NCBI GenBank assembly: GCA_019912885.1
Contig: JAIOHV010000150.1
Coordinates: forward strand, 1-51,829
Direction of reading: 5' to 3'
Length of the DNA: 51,829 bases
From: a bacterium
Lineage (GTDB): Bacteria; Lernaellota; Lernaellaia; JACKCT01
In this document: positions 1 to 9,209 of the stretch, piece after piece
Layout: every line of letters begins with the position of its first letter
Numbering within the stretch: position 1 is the first letter of the stretch
Program-made: the position numbers and the translations under genes
Notes under the pieces: model-generated
Seen by the model: only the letters and a program-made list of their open reading frames with translations
Database searches by the model: none
Told to the model about the DNA's origin: nothing

Positions 1-2163
1 CAGTCCCTCCACGCGCGCGAGCCAGAAAGGGAGCGTGAGGTCGGCGTGGATGAAATGGTTGCGGCCGTGCGCCGAGCCGTAGTCGCGGGCGAGGTTGAAG
101 GGCGAAAAGTGCCAGATGAGGTCGTGCGCGACGCGCAGGCCGACCGGCAGCGGGTTCGCGGAGATCTGTTGAAAGTCCGGGTGGATGCCCGGGCCGGGGA
201 TGATCGTGTAGCCGAATAGCTCGAGCCCCGCCTCGCACGCGTCGATGTCGGCCTGCGTCGGGGAGACGGGCGCAAAGTCCGGATCGGGCAGCGGGTTCGC
301 GATGTAGTCGTGCGTGTAGGTGCGTTTTGGGTCGAGCGGATACGCTTCGCTTATCCGATACGCACGCAGCTCGTCCGCCGCCCAATCGACGTAATCCGCA
401 AGGCCCGCGTCGAACGCGCCCGGATCATCGAGCTCGGCCAGCGCCGCGCCGTAGGTGATGCCGAAATACGCGTTGCCGTCGTTGGCGAGCAGCTTGTCCT
501 TCAGTTCCTCCTTGGCCGCGCGGCGCAATTCGTCCGCAAGCGGATCGTCGCCGAGCATTTGCAGCGCGAGCGAGACGATGGGGTGGATGAGATCGCCGCC
601 GATCCAGTCGCCGCAAAACGGCGGCATGAAGAACGATCCGAGCGTTTGCAGGATCGCGTATCCGTCGATTTCCTCGATGAGGCCTTCGCGGATGAAGCGG
701 CGGTATTGATCCTCGCCCGTCGCGTGATACGCGAAGATCGCGTAGTTGAGCAGATACGCCACGTCGCCGCCGCGGTGCGAGACGAAGTAGGTGAAGTCGA
801 TCGGGCGATCGCCCTGGCCGGACATCGCGTTCGCGAAATCCAGAAGACGAACGAGCGTGATCGGATCGGCGGCGTCCCAGTCGTATTTCGGATCGACCTC
901 AAACGGCAGATCGGCCGGGCAGCCGAACTCGAAATCGCCCGGCGCGCCCGGCGGAATCGCCTCCTGCACGTAGCCGATCATCGTGTCGATTGTCGTCAAG
1001 TCGATGTCGTCCGGGTCCGGGTGCAGGCCGCCGGATGACGTGAGGTATTCGAGCGCGAGCTTCACGAGCGCGTTTTGCGACAGGTTCGTGATGCGCATCT
1101 TGCGAAGGCGCGTGAGGCTGCACGCGACGTTTTCCGCGATCTCGTCCTTGAGCGCCTGATCGGCCGGACCGAGCAGCGCCCACGCGCGTTCCAGGCCCGC
1201 GATCGCGCCGGAAAACGCATCGAGGCTCGGCGATCCCTCCGCGAGCGGCGTGGTGGGGTAGAACGTGTCGTCGATCGTCACCCCGCCGGCGTAGTACGCG
1301 GGCAGGTGCGCAAGCGCCGCGCCGGAAAGCTCGTAGAGCACGTGGTTCGATCGCGTCTTGTACTCGCGCAGGTTGTACTCGGGATGGCCGTGCGGAATCG
1401 GCACGCCGTCCTCGAGCATCGCGGCGATGGAGCGGAACATGTATCCCGGAACGCCGGTCGCGCGCCAGTTGACGAGTTGCTTGTTCAGCAGATCGACCAT
1501 GCGCGCGTAGTCCGCGCCGGTGCCGGTGGAGGCGTAGCGCAGCGCCGCGGCGGACAGATACATGCCCATGTAAAATGCGCCGTCGCCCCAGTCGCGCCAG
1601 GTTTCGAAGTTCGCGGGATCGGCCCAGACGGACTCCGGCGTGCCCGGCGCCATGCTCGACGTGGTGCGGAACGTCAGGCCGGAATTGTCGGAACGCAGGT
1701 AAAGATCGTGGTAGCGATCGAGGTAGAACACCTGTTCGAGAAGCGCCGGCGGATCGTCGGCGAAATCGCCCGCGCCGGAATCGTAAATCGCGCACTCGTG
1801 CACGAGTCCTCCGACGCACTGCGTCTCGCCGATGATCGCGCACGACTCGACGGCCGCGGGAAGCACGTCCTCGCCCGGTTCGACGGGGTCCTGCGTTGGC
1901 AACACGTCAGCCGTGTCGTCGTCGGCGTCGTCGTCGATATCGTCGTCCGCCGAATCGTCGTCGCCGCTGTCGTCGTCCCCGCCGTTGGCAGGGTCATCGT
2001 CCGTGTCGTCATCGCTGGCATCGTCGTCGGATACATCGTCGTCGGGCGACGCATCGTCGTCGTCATCGTCGCCGCACGAGCAGGAGCCGAGGGCGCAAAC
2101 CAGAATGGAAAGGGTGAACACCCAGAACATGCCGAATTTTCGTGCGCCGCTCTGACTTTTCAC
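1..2163 (-). CDS. Asp-rich lipoprotein, large, 3' end outside window
   Basis: The minus-strand frame stays open from a GTG at 2163 to the left edge (721 codons), so the C-terminus is missing. The GTG is chosen because TGAGG lies about 10 bases upstream and it gives a basic N-terminus (MKSQSGARK) before a hydrophobic stretch; an in-frame ATG at 2130 would lose the charged part. The signal ends in a lipobox LGSC, so it is probably a lipid-anchored envelope protein. About 60 residues rich in DDD and DDDD follow, a presumed flexible acidic linker. The rest is an all-alpha-looking globular region rich in Trp, Tyr and Ala with no catalytic motif I recognise. Two more Asp-rich lipoproteins occur in this window. 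The function is unknown; the lipoprotein assignment is strong. Confidence 0.8.
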   Translation of the reverse strand, partial: MKSQSGARKFGMFWVFTLSILVCALGSCSCGDDDDDDASPDDDVSDDDASDDDTDDDPANGGDDDSGDDDSADDDIDDDADDDTADVLPTQDPVEPGEDVLPAAVESCAIIGETQCVGGLVHECAIYDSGAGDFADDPPALLEQVFYLDRYHDLYLRSDNSGLTFRTTSSMAPGTPESVWADPANFETWRDWGDGAFYMGMYLSAAALRYASTGTGADYARMVDLLNKQLVNWRATGVPGYMFRSIAAMLEDGVPIPHGHPEYNLREYKTRSNHVLYELSGAALAHLPAYYAGGVTIDDTFYPTTPLAEGSPSLDAFSGAIAGLERAWALLGPADQALKDEIAENVACSLTRLRKMRITNLSQNALVKLALEYLTSSGGLHPDPDDIDLTTIDTMIGYVQEAIPPGAPGDFEFGCPADLPFEVDPKYDWDAADPITLVRLLDFANAMSGQGDRPIDFTYFVSHRGGDVAYLLNYAIFAYHATGEDQYRRFIREGLIEEIDGYAILQTLGSFFMPPFCGDWIGGDLIHPIVSLALQMLGDDPLADELRRAAKEELKDKLLANDGNAYFGITYGAALAELDDPGAFDAGLADYVDWAADELRAYRISEAYPLDPKRTYTHDYIANPLPDPDFAPVSPTQADIDACEAGLELFGYTIIPGPGIHPDFQQISANPLPVGLRVAHDLIWHFSPFNLARDYGSAHGRNHFIHADLTLPFWLARVEGL

Positions 2164-2176
2164 AACGTACAAAACC

Positions 2177-2587
2177 TCATTGACGGTGCAACGGCGACCT
2201 GTACAACGCGAGCCCCGGCACCGCATCGAAATGACGATCCGGCGTGTAAATCGGGAGCGCGTTTTTAAGGCAAATATGCGCTATCAACACATCCAGGCGC
2301 GGCAACGTCGTGCCCCGACTTCGCAAGCGCATATCAAGCGCACCCGCCTCGGTCCAATCCTTTTCGGTAAATGGCAATCGCGGAATCGCATCCAGAAGCG
2401 GCACGACGCGACGTCGTTCGTCGGGCCGCAGCCCGCGGAGAATCTCGAACAGGACGGGTCCGCCGGTCAGCGCTTGCCCCTGCTGGGTCAAATGGCCAAT
2501 CGTGGCCGCCGCGGCGGAGTTTTCATCGCGAAACGCATCGATCCAGGCCGACGTGTCGATAAAAACACCTTCAATATCAGCGCCCAC
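2177..2587 (-). CDS. vapC: VapC-type PIN-domain toxin ribonuclease
   Basis: This 136-residue protein has PIN-domain features: FIDTSAWID near the N-terminus with the first acidic metal ligand at D11, a central FEILRGL containing the conserved Glu, and a late LDVLIAHICLK followed by TPDRHF supplying the C-terminal acids. PIN domains of VapC toxins cut RNA (often tRNA or rRNA) using Mg2+. The start is GTG at 2587 and overlaps the end of the upstream antitoxin gene by 11 bases, the usual coupling in vapBC operons. Its length is typical for the family. The RNA target cannot be told from sequence. Confidence 0.9.
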   Translation of the reverse strand: MGADIEGVFIDTSAWIDAFRDENSAAAATIGHLTQQGQALTGGPVLFEILRGLRPDERRRVVPLLDAIPRLPFTEKDWTEAGALDMRLRSRGTTLPRLDVLIAHICLKNALPIYTPDRHFDAVPGLALYRSPLHRQ

Positions 2588-2822
2588 GCCTCCCCCGCTT
2601 CCCCGATATCAGCCGATCGCGTTCCGCGTCGGCCTTCGCTTGTCGTTTCAGGCCTTCCTCGTCCACCTGGATGTGGCCAAACAAGCTCACGAGTTTTTTT
2701 AACTTCGCGCGCCGAATCTGCTCCTCGACGGCCTGCGTCACCGCGGCGGTTTTCGTTTTGGCGCCGGACAGCTTTTGCAGTTCCCTCACGAGCGATTCGT
2801 CGAGCGTCACGTTGGTCCTCAT
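2577..2822 (-). CDS. vapB: VapB-type antitoxin
   Basis: The protein has 81 residues and starts MRTNVTLDESLV, the ribbon-helix-helix-like opening seen in VapB antitoxins (two-strand DNA-binding dimer). The ATG at 2822 is preferred over upstream in-frame starts because a perfect GGAGGTG lies 4-5 bases before it. The middle (KTKTAAVTQAVEEQIRRAKLKK) fits the RHH helices, and the basic C-terminus (GKRGRRGR) would be the toxin-wrapping tail. It overlaps vapC, so the two are translated together. Autoregulation by VapBC binding the short upstream region is expected from the family; I see no clear operator palindrome. Confidence 0.85.
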   Translation of the reverse strand: MRTNVTLDESLVRELQKLSGAKTKTAAVTQAVEEQIRRAKLKKLVSLFGHIQVDEEGLKRQAKADAERDRLISGKRGRRGR

Positions 2823-2907
2823 ATTCACCTCCGCACAGAATCGTCTCATAATTTGTGCACGATTGCTACACATAAAGTGAGCCGATTTCACACGATCGCG
2901 GACCTGT

Positions 2908-3591
2908 TTAAAAGATCGACACGAACACCGGCGCGCCGCAGTCCGGGCCGCCGCCGGTGCAATCCCACACGAGTTTCACGCGCGCGGCCCAGGGGCACCA
3001 CGTCGTCGGATTCGCGAGCCAGCCGGCGGCGTCCTGCTCCACGTAACACGGCGCGGCGTCGCACAGCTCGATCCACACGTCGCCGAAGGTCACGCCGTCC
3101 GGGTCGTGGCGGTACGCGTAGCCGGGGTTGTGCGTCGCGTCGAGTTCGATCGGCCCGCCGGGGATGCCGAGCGTGTCGGCCGACGGCGCGCTTGCGAGCC
3201 ACGACTCGATGTGCGCGACGCCTTCCGCACCCGTAACCCACGTGTAGAAGAACTGCCCGACCGCGTTGAACGCGAGCAGATAACCTTCGGTGGGCCACGC
3301 CGTTTGCGCATGCCACGCGCCGCAGGCGTCGTCGTCGTCATCGCCGGTGTCATCGTCCGACGTGTCGTCGTCGCCGGTATCGTCGTCGTCGTCGTCATCG
3401 TCCGCGTCGTCGTCCGGCGCCGTGTCGTCGTCCGATTCATCGTCGTCGATCGAGTGGTCGTCATCCGCATCGTCTTTCGCCGCGTCGTCACCGTCCGCGT
3501 CGTCGTCGTCGCTATCCGCGCACGAACACGAAACGCAAAGCATCAGCGCCGCGATCAGCAGAGCGGCAAGAATCGGGCGTCCGTTTCGCAT
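2908..3591 (-). CDS. Asp-rich lipoprotein, 227 residues
   Basis: The N-terminus MRNGRPILAALLIAALMLCVSCSC is a lipoprotein signal with the lipid-attachment Cys in the CVSCSC cluster. The ATG at 3591 is chosen over a TTG at 3612 because it begins directly at the basic n-region. A tract of roughly 65 residues made almost only of Asp with scattered Ser, Thr and Ala follows, then a compact C-terminal domain of about 130 residues with six Cys and many Trp and Tyr, suggesting a disulfide-bonded extracytoplasmic domain. The architecture matches the larger lipoprotein at the left edge. No enzyme motif is visible and the function is unknown. Confidence 0.8.
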   Translation of the reverse strand: MRNGRPILAALLIAALMLCVSCSCADSDDDDADGDDAAKDDADDDHSIDDDESDDDTAPDDDADDDDDDDDTGDDDTSDDDTGDDDDDACGAWHAQTAWPTEGYLLAFNAVGQFFYTWVTGAEGVAHIESWLASAPSADTLGIPGGPIELDATHNPGYAYRHDPDGVTFGDVWIELCDAAPCYVEQDAAGWLANPTTWCPWAARVKLVWDCTGGGPDCGAPVFVSIF

Positions 3592-3755
3592 ACACCGAAC
3601 TATGTCCCCCAAGGCGTGGAAATCAAAGAGGCGGCGCGAACTCGGGGCTCGCCAATGGCGATCGTGCGGAATTGACCGCCGTCAACTTGCTTATTTTGAT
3701 CGTACCCGCGATAGATATCAGTTGTTATACCATCGCATCGAGCGGGGCGGGATCC

Positions 3756-3926
3756 ATGAGCGATGTGTCCATCGATCAGGAATACGAGATTCTGCAGGGG
3801 CAGGCGGGGCTGCGCTACGAGATCGTGCGCAAGAAGATCGAACGGTATTTCCAGGCGGTCGAGCGCGCGCTGGCGACCGGCAAGCCTCTCCCGCCGCCCG
3901 AGTCCGGCGACGACGAGCAAAAATAG
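3756..3926 (+). CDS. small acidic protein ahead of kinase operon
   Basis: This 56-residue protein (MSDVSIDQEYEILQ...) looks like one amphipathic helical segment with a Pro- and Asp-rich tail. The ATG at 3756 follows GGGCGGGAT and is preferred over an upstream TTG frame whose extra residues are low-likelihood. It ends 9 bases before the kinase start, so it is probably the first gene of that operon. No family is recognised. It could be a kinase substrate or adaptor, which is inference from position only. Confidence 0.55.
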   Translation: MSDVSIDQEYEILQGQAGLRYEIVRKKIERYFQAVERALATGKPLPPPESGDDEQK

Positions 3927-3935
3927 GTTCGGCGC

Positions 3936-5279
3936 ATGTACGAAAAAGGCGATCTGATCGACGAGCGCTACCTCGTCTTCGACGTGCGGCGCGGGGGCAT
4001 GGGGATCGTGTACCTGTGCGAGGACACACGAGCCGGCGGCCGCCCCGTGCGCGTGGCCGCGAAAACGCTTTTGCCCGAGTTGCACAAGGTCCCCGGCGCG
4101 TCGGCGCGTTTCTATAACGAGGCAATCCTCTGGGTGGAGCTCGGCAAACATCCCAACATCCTGCAGGCGCTCTACGTCAAACGCATCGGCGGATTCCCGT
4201 TCATTTTCATGGAATTCGTCGAGGGCGCGAAGGATCGCGGCGTCGATCTTTCGAGTTGGATCCGGGGCGGCGCGCTGCCCGTCACCGTCGCGCTCAATTT
4301 CGCGCTTCAGTTCTGCAACGGCATGGTGCGCGCGCAGCGGTTTTTCGAGGCGCGCGGGCTGCGTTTCGCGCATCGGGACGTGAAGCCGCAAAACATCCTC
4401 GTGAACCATCGGCTCCGCGTGAAAATCACCGATTTCGGGCTATCCAAGGCAATGCCCGACGGCCAGGGCGACGCGCTGGATCGCACGCGCTTTCAGCGGA
4501 TTTCCTCGGACAGCGATCTGTCGCAAGCGGGCACCATCGTGGGCACGCCGCGTTACATGGCGCCCGAACAGTGGCGCGATTCGAGCGAGGCCGATCTTCG
4601 AAGCGACGTGTATTCGTTCGGGTGCGTGCTGCATGAAGTGCTCACCGGCAAGCCACTCTTTCGCGGCGACAAGCTGCGCGATATCAAGGCCGCGCATTTC
4701 ACCGGCATCCCCGCGCCGCCCTCGGAGACTGTCAGCGACATCCCGCCGCGGCTCGATCGCATCGTTCTCAAGTGCGTTCGCAAGGAGCCCGAGGCACGGT
4801 ACGCCGATTTCGCCGAGCTGTTCGGCGCGCTTGCGGAGGTTTTTCGCGAAGTGGGGGGCGACGTTTCGTGGACCGATCCGGGCGCGCTCCGGGCCGATCC
4901 CGAATCGGCCGACGAGTTATTGAACAAGAGCCTTTCGCTGTTCGAACTGGGCCGCAAGGAAGACGGCGTGCGCCTGTTCGCGCGGGCGATCGGAGAAGAC
5001 CGCCGGAGCCCCGCGCCGGGCGCCGCCGCATCGGGCCGGCCACGGCGGCTTGTGAAACGAACGACGATCGACGATCCCGTCGAGGCGCTCCCGGAGCGAT
5101 CGCCGCGCCGATCCGCGCCGGCGGTCAAACCCGACGATCCCACCATGATTCCGCCGGACGCGGCGCCCACCATGATGCCGAACGCGGACGTGGCGCTGCC
5201 GGGCCGGCCGCCTTCGAGCGCGCCCGGCCGCCCGGGGACAAGCGTTCGCCGCGCGCTTAAGGATCCGGATCCGTTATGA
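3936..5279 (+). CDS. Hanks-type Ser/Thr protein kinase, cytoplasmic
   Basis: The protein has 447 residues. An N-terminal kinase domain (about 10-305) contains the Gly-loop RRGGMGIVYL, the ATP-binding Lys at about 43 (VAAKTL), the catalytic loop HRDVKPQN (D149), the metal-binding DFG (166-168) and an activation segment ending GTPRYMAPEQW. All catalytic residues are present, so it should be active. An insert of about 25 residues precedes the APE motif. The C-terminal 130 residues are disordered, rich in Pro and Arg, with repeated DDPT and PTMM-like Thr sites that could be autophosphorylated. No transmembrane helix is seen, unlike PknB. The stop overlaps the next start (ATGA), so the next protein is translationally coupled and a likely partner. 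Confidence 0.93.
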   Translation: MYEKGDLIDERYLVFDVRRGGMGIVYLCEDTRAGGRPVRVAAKTLLPELHKVPGASARFYNEAILWVELGKHPNILQALYVKRIGGFPFIFMEFVEGAKDRGVDLSSWIRGGALPVTVALNFALQFCNGMVRAQRFFEARGLRFAHRDVKPQNILVNHRLRVKITDFGLSKAMPDGQGDALDRTRFQRISSDSDLSQAGTIVGTPRYMAPEQWRDSSEADLRSDVYSFGCVLHEVLTGKPLFRGDKLRDIKAAHFTGIPAPPSETVSDIPPRLDRIVLKCVRKEPEARYADFAELFGALAEVFREVGGDVSWTDPGALRADPESADELLNKSLSLFELGRKEDGVRLFARAIGEDRRSPAPGAAASGRPRRLVKRTTIDDPVEALPERSPRRSAPAVKPDDPTMIPPDAAPTMMPNADVALPGRPPSSAPGRPGTSVRRALKDPDPL

Positions 5280-7459
5280 CGGAAACCGAAATCCCCGTCG
5301 AAACACCGGAAGAGACGCCGCGCGCGAAGGAATACGACGCGCTCGTCACGACGTTCATCCAGCGCTTCGGCGTCTTGCGGCAGTCGTATCGCCTCTTCAC
5401 CGCGGAGAACGACACGACGCGCGACAACCTCGCCCGCTTCCGCGAGGCGCTCGACCAATGCTTCGAGATCGCGAACCCGCTGGCGCTTGTCATCGTGCGC
5501 GAGCGGCTCTACATCGGCGACCTCCAGATCAAAAGCCGGCATCCGCTCGTGGCCGATCTCGTGGACGTGCTGCTGGAACGCATGATCCGGCGCGTCGCGT
5601 TTCACAAGAACGTGACGAACAAGGAGATCGCCGCGATCGCGCATGTATTGAATCTGAGCCCGATCGAATTGCGCGACCGGGGCGGCCCCACGGTCGTCTT
5701 GCGCGAGGACCACGCCGTCGAAAACATTTCCGTCGGCGAACTGACCGGCTTCGCGCCGACGCAGACCGGCGAGGCGGACGCCCAGTCCTGGCAGAAGGCC
5801 GTGCGGATGACCGGCATGGACCTGGACGAGGTGGTCGCTTACATGAAGGGGCCGCAGCCGGTGCGTTACCGGCTCGTGGAGGACCGTTCCGCCGATCTCG
5901 AAATGGGGCACAAGAACCTCCTGCGTTCCGAGAAGACGCAACTGGTCGAGCTGCTCCTCAATCCGCGCGTGCTGGCGAGGCTGCTTCTGGAACTCGCGAC
6001 CGTGGACACCGACGAAGGGCCGATGGTGGACCCTCGCGAGCTGATCCGCGTGGTGCGCCGCACGGAGGGCTCGATGATCTTCGGCTCACAGCGCGAGCCC
6101 GAGTCGATCCGCGAGAAGATTTCCGAGGCGCTGATGCTGATCGGCGACGAGGTCCGCGTCGCGGTGCTCTCGGAGATCCTCCGCCTGCGCGCCGAGGGCG
6201 TGCATCTCACGGGCGCGGACGTCTTCGCGTTTTCGCCGAAGGAGTGGGCGCGGGCGATCGTCGAAATCGACGCGGAGGAAGACGGAGAGGCGATTCTCGC
6301 GCGCGTCGCGCTCACCGGCGCCGAATGGCGCGATATGCAAGAGCACGTCGAGGCCTTCGCCGGCGAACACGCCGCTGACGGCGGCCGACGCGCGATTTCG
6401 GATTACGCGCGCCTGGGGCGGTTCATGCTCGGGCGCAAGGAAGACGGCGCCGCCCCGCCGGACGATCGCGCGTGGGAGGCGCTGGCCGACCGCTCCCACC
6501 GCAAGGCGGTGGAGCGAGCGCTGGACGGATTGCAGCACAACCTGCAAGCGCACATCGAGCGCGGTTACGTCAACGCGCTTCTCGTGATGATCCGGAACGA
6601 ATCCGACAACGAGCGGCTTGCCTCGCTCGTGCGCACGTTTTTCGAGCAGTTGCAGCGCCTCGCGACGCACCGGCCGGCGGATGTCGTGGCGTTTCTCGAA
6701 AGGCTCTGGGCCGCGCTCGACGCGATCGAAGCGCCAAGGCCCGTCGCCGGCGAGGCTCGGCGTCTTTGGGGCGATCTGTACGGAAACCTGATTTCCCGGC
6801 TGACCAATATCGAGAACGCGGAACAGCGCGAAACGATCCAGCGCCTCCTGCCGCTTCTGACGCGCCTTGACGTCCCGGCCGTCGCCGAAATCATCGAACG
6901 CTGTTATCTCGACGCCCGCATGCCGAACGCTCCGCTGATGGCCGAAATTCTCGAGCCGGTCCGACAGGACGCGGCCAACGCGCTTGCCTTGCGCGTGGAC
7001 CCCGCGCACCGGGATTTTCGGCCGCGCCACCTGGCGGCGGCGCTGCGCCTTTTCGTCGTGTTGCGCGGCGAGGCCTGCGCGCCGGCGATCCTCCGGCTCG
7101 TGGCCTCGGAGCGGCCGGCCATCCGCATGATCGCATTGCTCGAGCTCGTTCGCGGCGAACTTCCGCAGACGGCGGCGCCGGTCTTCGCGGGGCTCGTCGG
7201 CAAGCCGGGAAAGGACGCCACCGTGGCCGAGCGCGTTCTCGCCGCGTATGGCCTTGGCCGGATGCGCGCCGCCGGCGCCGCGCCGCTTCTGAAGCGCGTC
7301 GCCAAGGGGCCGCTCATCGTCGGCCGCGCCGAACCGCACGAGTTGCGCCTGGCCGCGCTCCACGCGTATGCGTGCGTCACGGGCGACGCGTCGTCGAAAT
7401 CGTACATCCGCCTGTACCGGCGCGTCGCGGGGAAAGGGATCTACCGGTTGTTCAAATGA
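5276..7459 (+). CDS. HEAT-repeat-like protein coupled to Ser/Thr kinase
   Basis: This 727-residue soluble protein has no signal or membrane segment. Residues about 20-130 form a domain with the pattern SYRLFTAEND...LALVIVRERLYIGD, which resembles the N-terminus of the HD-GYP-like protein encoded next. The remainder is mostly helical; the last 150 residues (ALRLFVVLRGEACAPAILRL... and later blocks) look like HEAT-type paired helices, normally a protein-binding scaffold. It overlaps the kinase gene upstream and the HD-GYP gene downstream by 4 bases each (ATGA). I infer a scaffold or effector in a kinase-controlled signalling unit; the exact family is not recognised. Confidence 0.8.
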   Translation: MTETEIPVETPEETPRAKEYDALVTTFIQRFGVLRQSYRLFTAENDTTRDNLARFREALDQCFEIANPLALVIVRERLYIGDLQIKSRHPLVADLVDVLLERMIRRVAFHKNVTNKEIAAIAHVLNLSPIELRDRGGPTVVLREDHAVENISVGELTGFAPTQTGEADAQSWQKAVRMTGMDLDEVVAYMKGPQPVRYRLVEDRSADLEMGHKNLLRSEKTQLVELLLNPRVLARLLLELATVDTDEGPMVDPRELIRVVRRTEGSMIFGSQREPESIREKISEALMLIGDEVRVAVLSEILRLRAEGVHLTGADVFAFSPKEWARAIVEIDAEEDGEAILARVALTGAEWRDMQEHVEAFAGEHAADGGRRAISDYARLGRFMLGRKEDGAAPPDDRAWEALADRSHRKAVERALDGLQHNLQAHIERGYVNALLVMIRNESDNERLASLVRTFFEQLQRLATHRPADVVAFLERLWAALDAIEAPRPVAGEARRLWGDLYGNLISRLTNIENAEQRETIQRLLPLLTRLDVPAVAEIIERCYLDARMPNAPLMAEILEPVRQDAANALALRVDPAHRDFRPRHLAAALRLFVVLRGEACAPAILRLVASERPAIRMIALLELVRGELPQTAAPVFAGLVGKPGKDATVAERVLAAYGLGRMRAAGAAPLLKRVAKGPLIVGRAEPHELRLAALHAYACVTGDASSKSYIRLYRRVAGKGIYRLFK

Positions 7460-9012
7460 ACTCGACGCAAACCCGCATCCCGGCAAGCCCGCCCGCGGCG
7501 AGCGCCCGCACGCGCCGCGCCGGCCAGGAGCGCTTCCGCCGCATCACCGACGAAGCGGCGGAGATGATCAAGCTTGCGTCCGCGCTGATCGAGACGATCG
7601 GCTACGCCAGCGGCATCTACCGCCTGTACACGCGCGAACATCGCCTGGCGATCTCCGCGTCGCGCGACCTTTTGCAGCGCGTGCGCGCCTTGTTCATCAA
7701 CCGCCGCATGGTGACGATCGACGTCGGGCTGCGCCGCTTTCTCGTCTATCAGCTCCCGATCTACGAGGTGGGCGCCTCCGGCGGCGAATTCCACGCGCTC
7801 CTGCGCCGCCTCGAGATCGGCGGGCTGACGTTCCTAGAGGGCGTCGATCTGCGGCAGGTCGTCGAGTTCGTCGCCGCTCTCGGGCAGATGACCGGGCGCG
7901 ACAAAAGGCGTGAGTGGCTCGTGGACGCGCTCGCCGCGGCGAACGTCACCGGCATCGTCATCGAGCCGCCGCTCGTGGACGAGGCGCCCAAAAGCGGCGA
8001 ACGCGAGGAGGAGGACGAAGGCGGCGGTCTGGTGCAGAGCATCCGCGTCAAAATCGATGACCGCATGATTCCCGACGCGCGCCGCGTTTACGCCTACGCC
8101 GCCATGTTCGTCGCCGACATGATGACCGGCACGACGCGGCCGGAGCACATCAACCTGCGCGACTTGAACCGCATCTCGAAGAATCTCGCCGAGATTCTGC
8201 TCAAACACCCGAACGACCTCACCGCGCTCGCGGTCGCGTGCCGGCAGGACGAATATTCGTATCGGCACGCGGTCAACGTGGCGATCTTCGGCGGGCGCGT
8301 CGCCGCGACCGTGTTTTCCGAGCCGACGCAGGTCGCGGAGTTTGTCCGCATCGCGCTTCTTTATGACCTCGGCAAGGGGCACGAGGGCCAGCCGCTTGTC
8401 GATCGCGGCGGCGAGCTGTCGCCGGAGGAATTCGAGGTGATGAAACGGCATCCGCTCATCTCCGCGGACATCCTCGACCGCGTCATCGAGCTCGACAAGC
8501 TCGCCGTCGTCGTGGCGTTCGAGCATCACATCGGCGGGAAAAACGGTTATCCGCCCGCTGACGGGAACTGGGAGATCAATCTCGTCACGCGCCTGGTGCG
8601 CGTCGCGGAGGCGTTTGACTCGCTGATCGGCAACACCGGCCATCGAAATCCGCTCCTGCCCCGGGACGCCTTCGCCCGGCTGCGCGAGGAATATCGGGGG
8701 ACCGGCGAAGCGCCTCTGCTCGACCAGCTCATCGCGTCACTCGGCGTGTATCCGCCGGGCCTTGTCGTCACGTTGTCGAACGGCGAGGTCGGCGTCGTCG
8801 TTCGCCCGTCCGGCCGAAACCCGCTGACCCCGATCGTCGCCGCCGTATCGACGCCCGACGGCGTCCTTCTCGAAATGCCGGTCCGCCGGCGCACCGACGG
8901 CGACGTTCGCCTGACCGGCGTGCTGCCCATCGAGGACGTGCCGTTCAATCCGCTCGATTACTACCCGTTTCACATCAGGAATACGGGCGAGGAAAGCGAC
9001 GCGGGGGAATAG
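7456..9012 (+). CDS. degenerate HD-GYP domain protein
   Basis: The protein has 518 residues; the ATG at 7456 overlaps the previous stop (ATGA). Residues about 25-145 match the N-terminal pattern of the preceding protein (YRLYTREH..., MVTIDVGLRRFLV). Residues about 200-420 follow the HD-GYP phosphodiesterase scaffold: RHAVNVA (H271), a LYDLGKGH block, an RHPLISADIL block (H332), HHIGGKNGYP (H357, H358, GYP 364-366) and VAEAFDSL. HD-GYP enzymes hydrolyse cyclic-di-GMP. Here the HD His is Tyr (Y303-D304) and the VAD Asp is Glu, so two metal ligands differ from the canonical set. It may be a nucleotide-binding sensor rather than an enzyme. Confidence 0.85.
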   Translation: MNSTQTRIPASPPAASARTRRAGQERFRRITDEAAEMIKLASALIETIGYASGIYRLYTREHRLAISASRDLLQRVRALFINRRMVTIDVGLRRFLVYQLPIYEVGASGGEFHALLRRLEIGGLTFLEGVDLRQVVEFVAALGQMTGRDKRREWLVDALAAANVTGIVIEPPLVDEAPKSGEREEEDEGGGLVQSIRVKIDDRMIPDARRVYAYAAMFVADMMTGTTRPEHINLRDLNRISKNLAEILLKHPNDLTALAVACRQDEYSYRHAVNVAIFGGRVAATVFSEPTQVAEFVRIALLYDLGKGHEGQPLVDRGGELSPEEFEVMKRHPLISADILDRVIELDKLAVVVAFEHHIGGKNGYPPADGNWEINLVTRLVRVAEAFDSLIGNTGHRNPLLPRDAFARLREEYRGTGEAPLLDQLIASLGVYPPGLVVTLSNGEVGVVVRPSGRNPLTPIVAAVSTPDGVLLEMPVRRRTDGDVRLTGVLPIEDVPFNPLDYYPFHIRNTGEESDAGE

Positions 9013-9209
9013 CGCGGCCGGCGACAACGGGCAGGCCCCGCGCCGTCAGCGAAATTTGACAGCGCGGACGATATTTTCAAAGATCGCCGAAAGTTTCGTC
9101 GTTGTGCGTAAGTTGGCCATGCGCCCGCGGAAGACATGGCCGAATCGACGCGGCGGGGCGCGCGGACGCATTGACACGCGTGCGCCGATCCGCCGCAAGG
9201 TTCGAAATC

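Noticed and set aside
310-2268. Plus-strand frames of 242 and 397 codons
   Set aside because: They are shadows of the Asp-rich lipoprotein on the minus strand; translations are Arg/Val-rich with no fold-like pattern.
3300-3530. Codon repeats GAC/GAT as a separate microsatellite or iteron array
   Set aside because: The repetition is fully explained by the Asp tract of the lipoprotein and stays in one reading frame.
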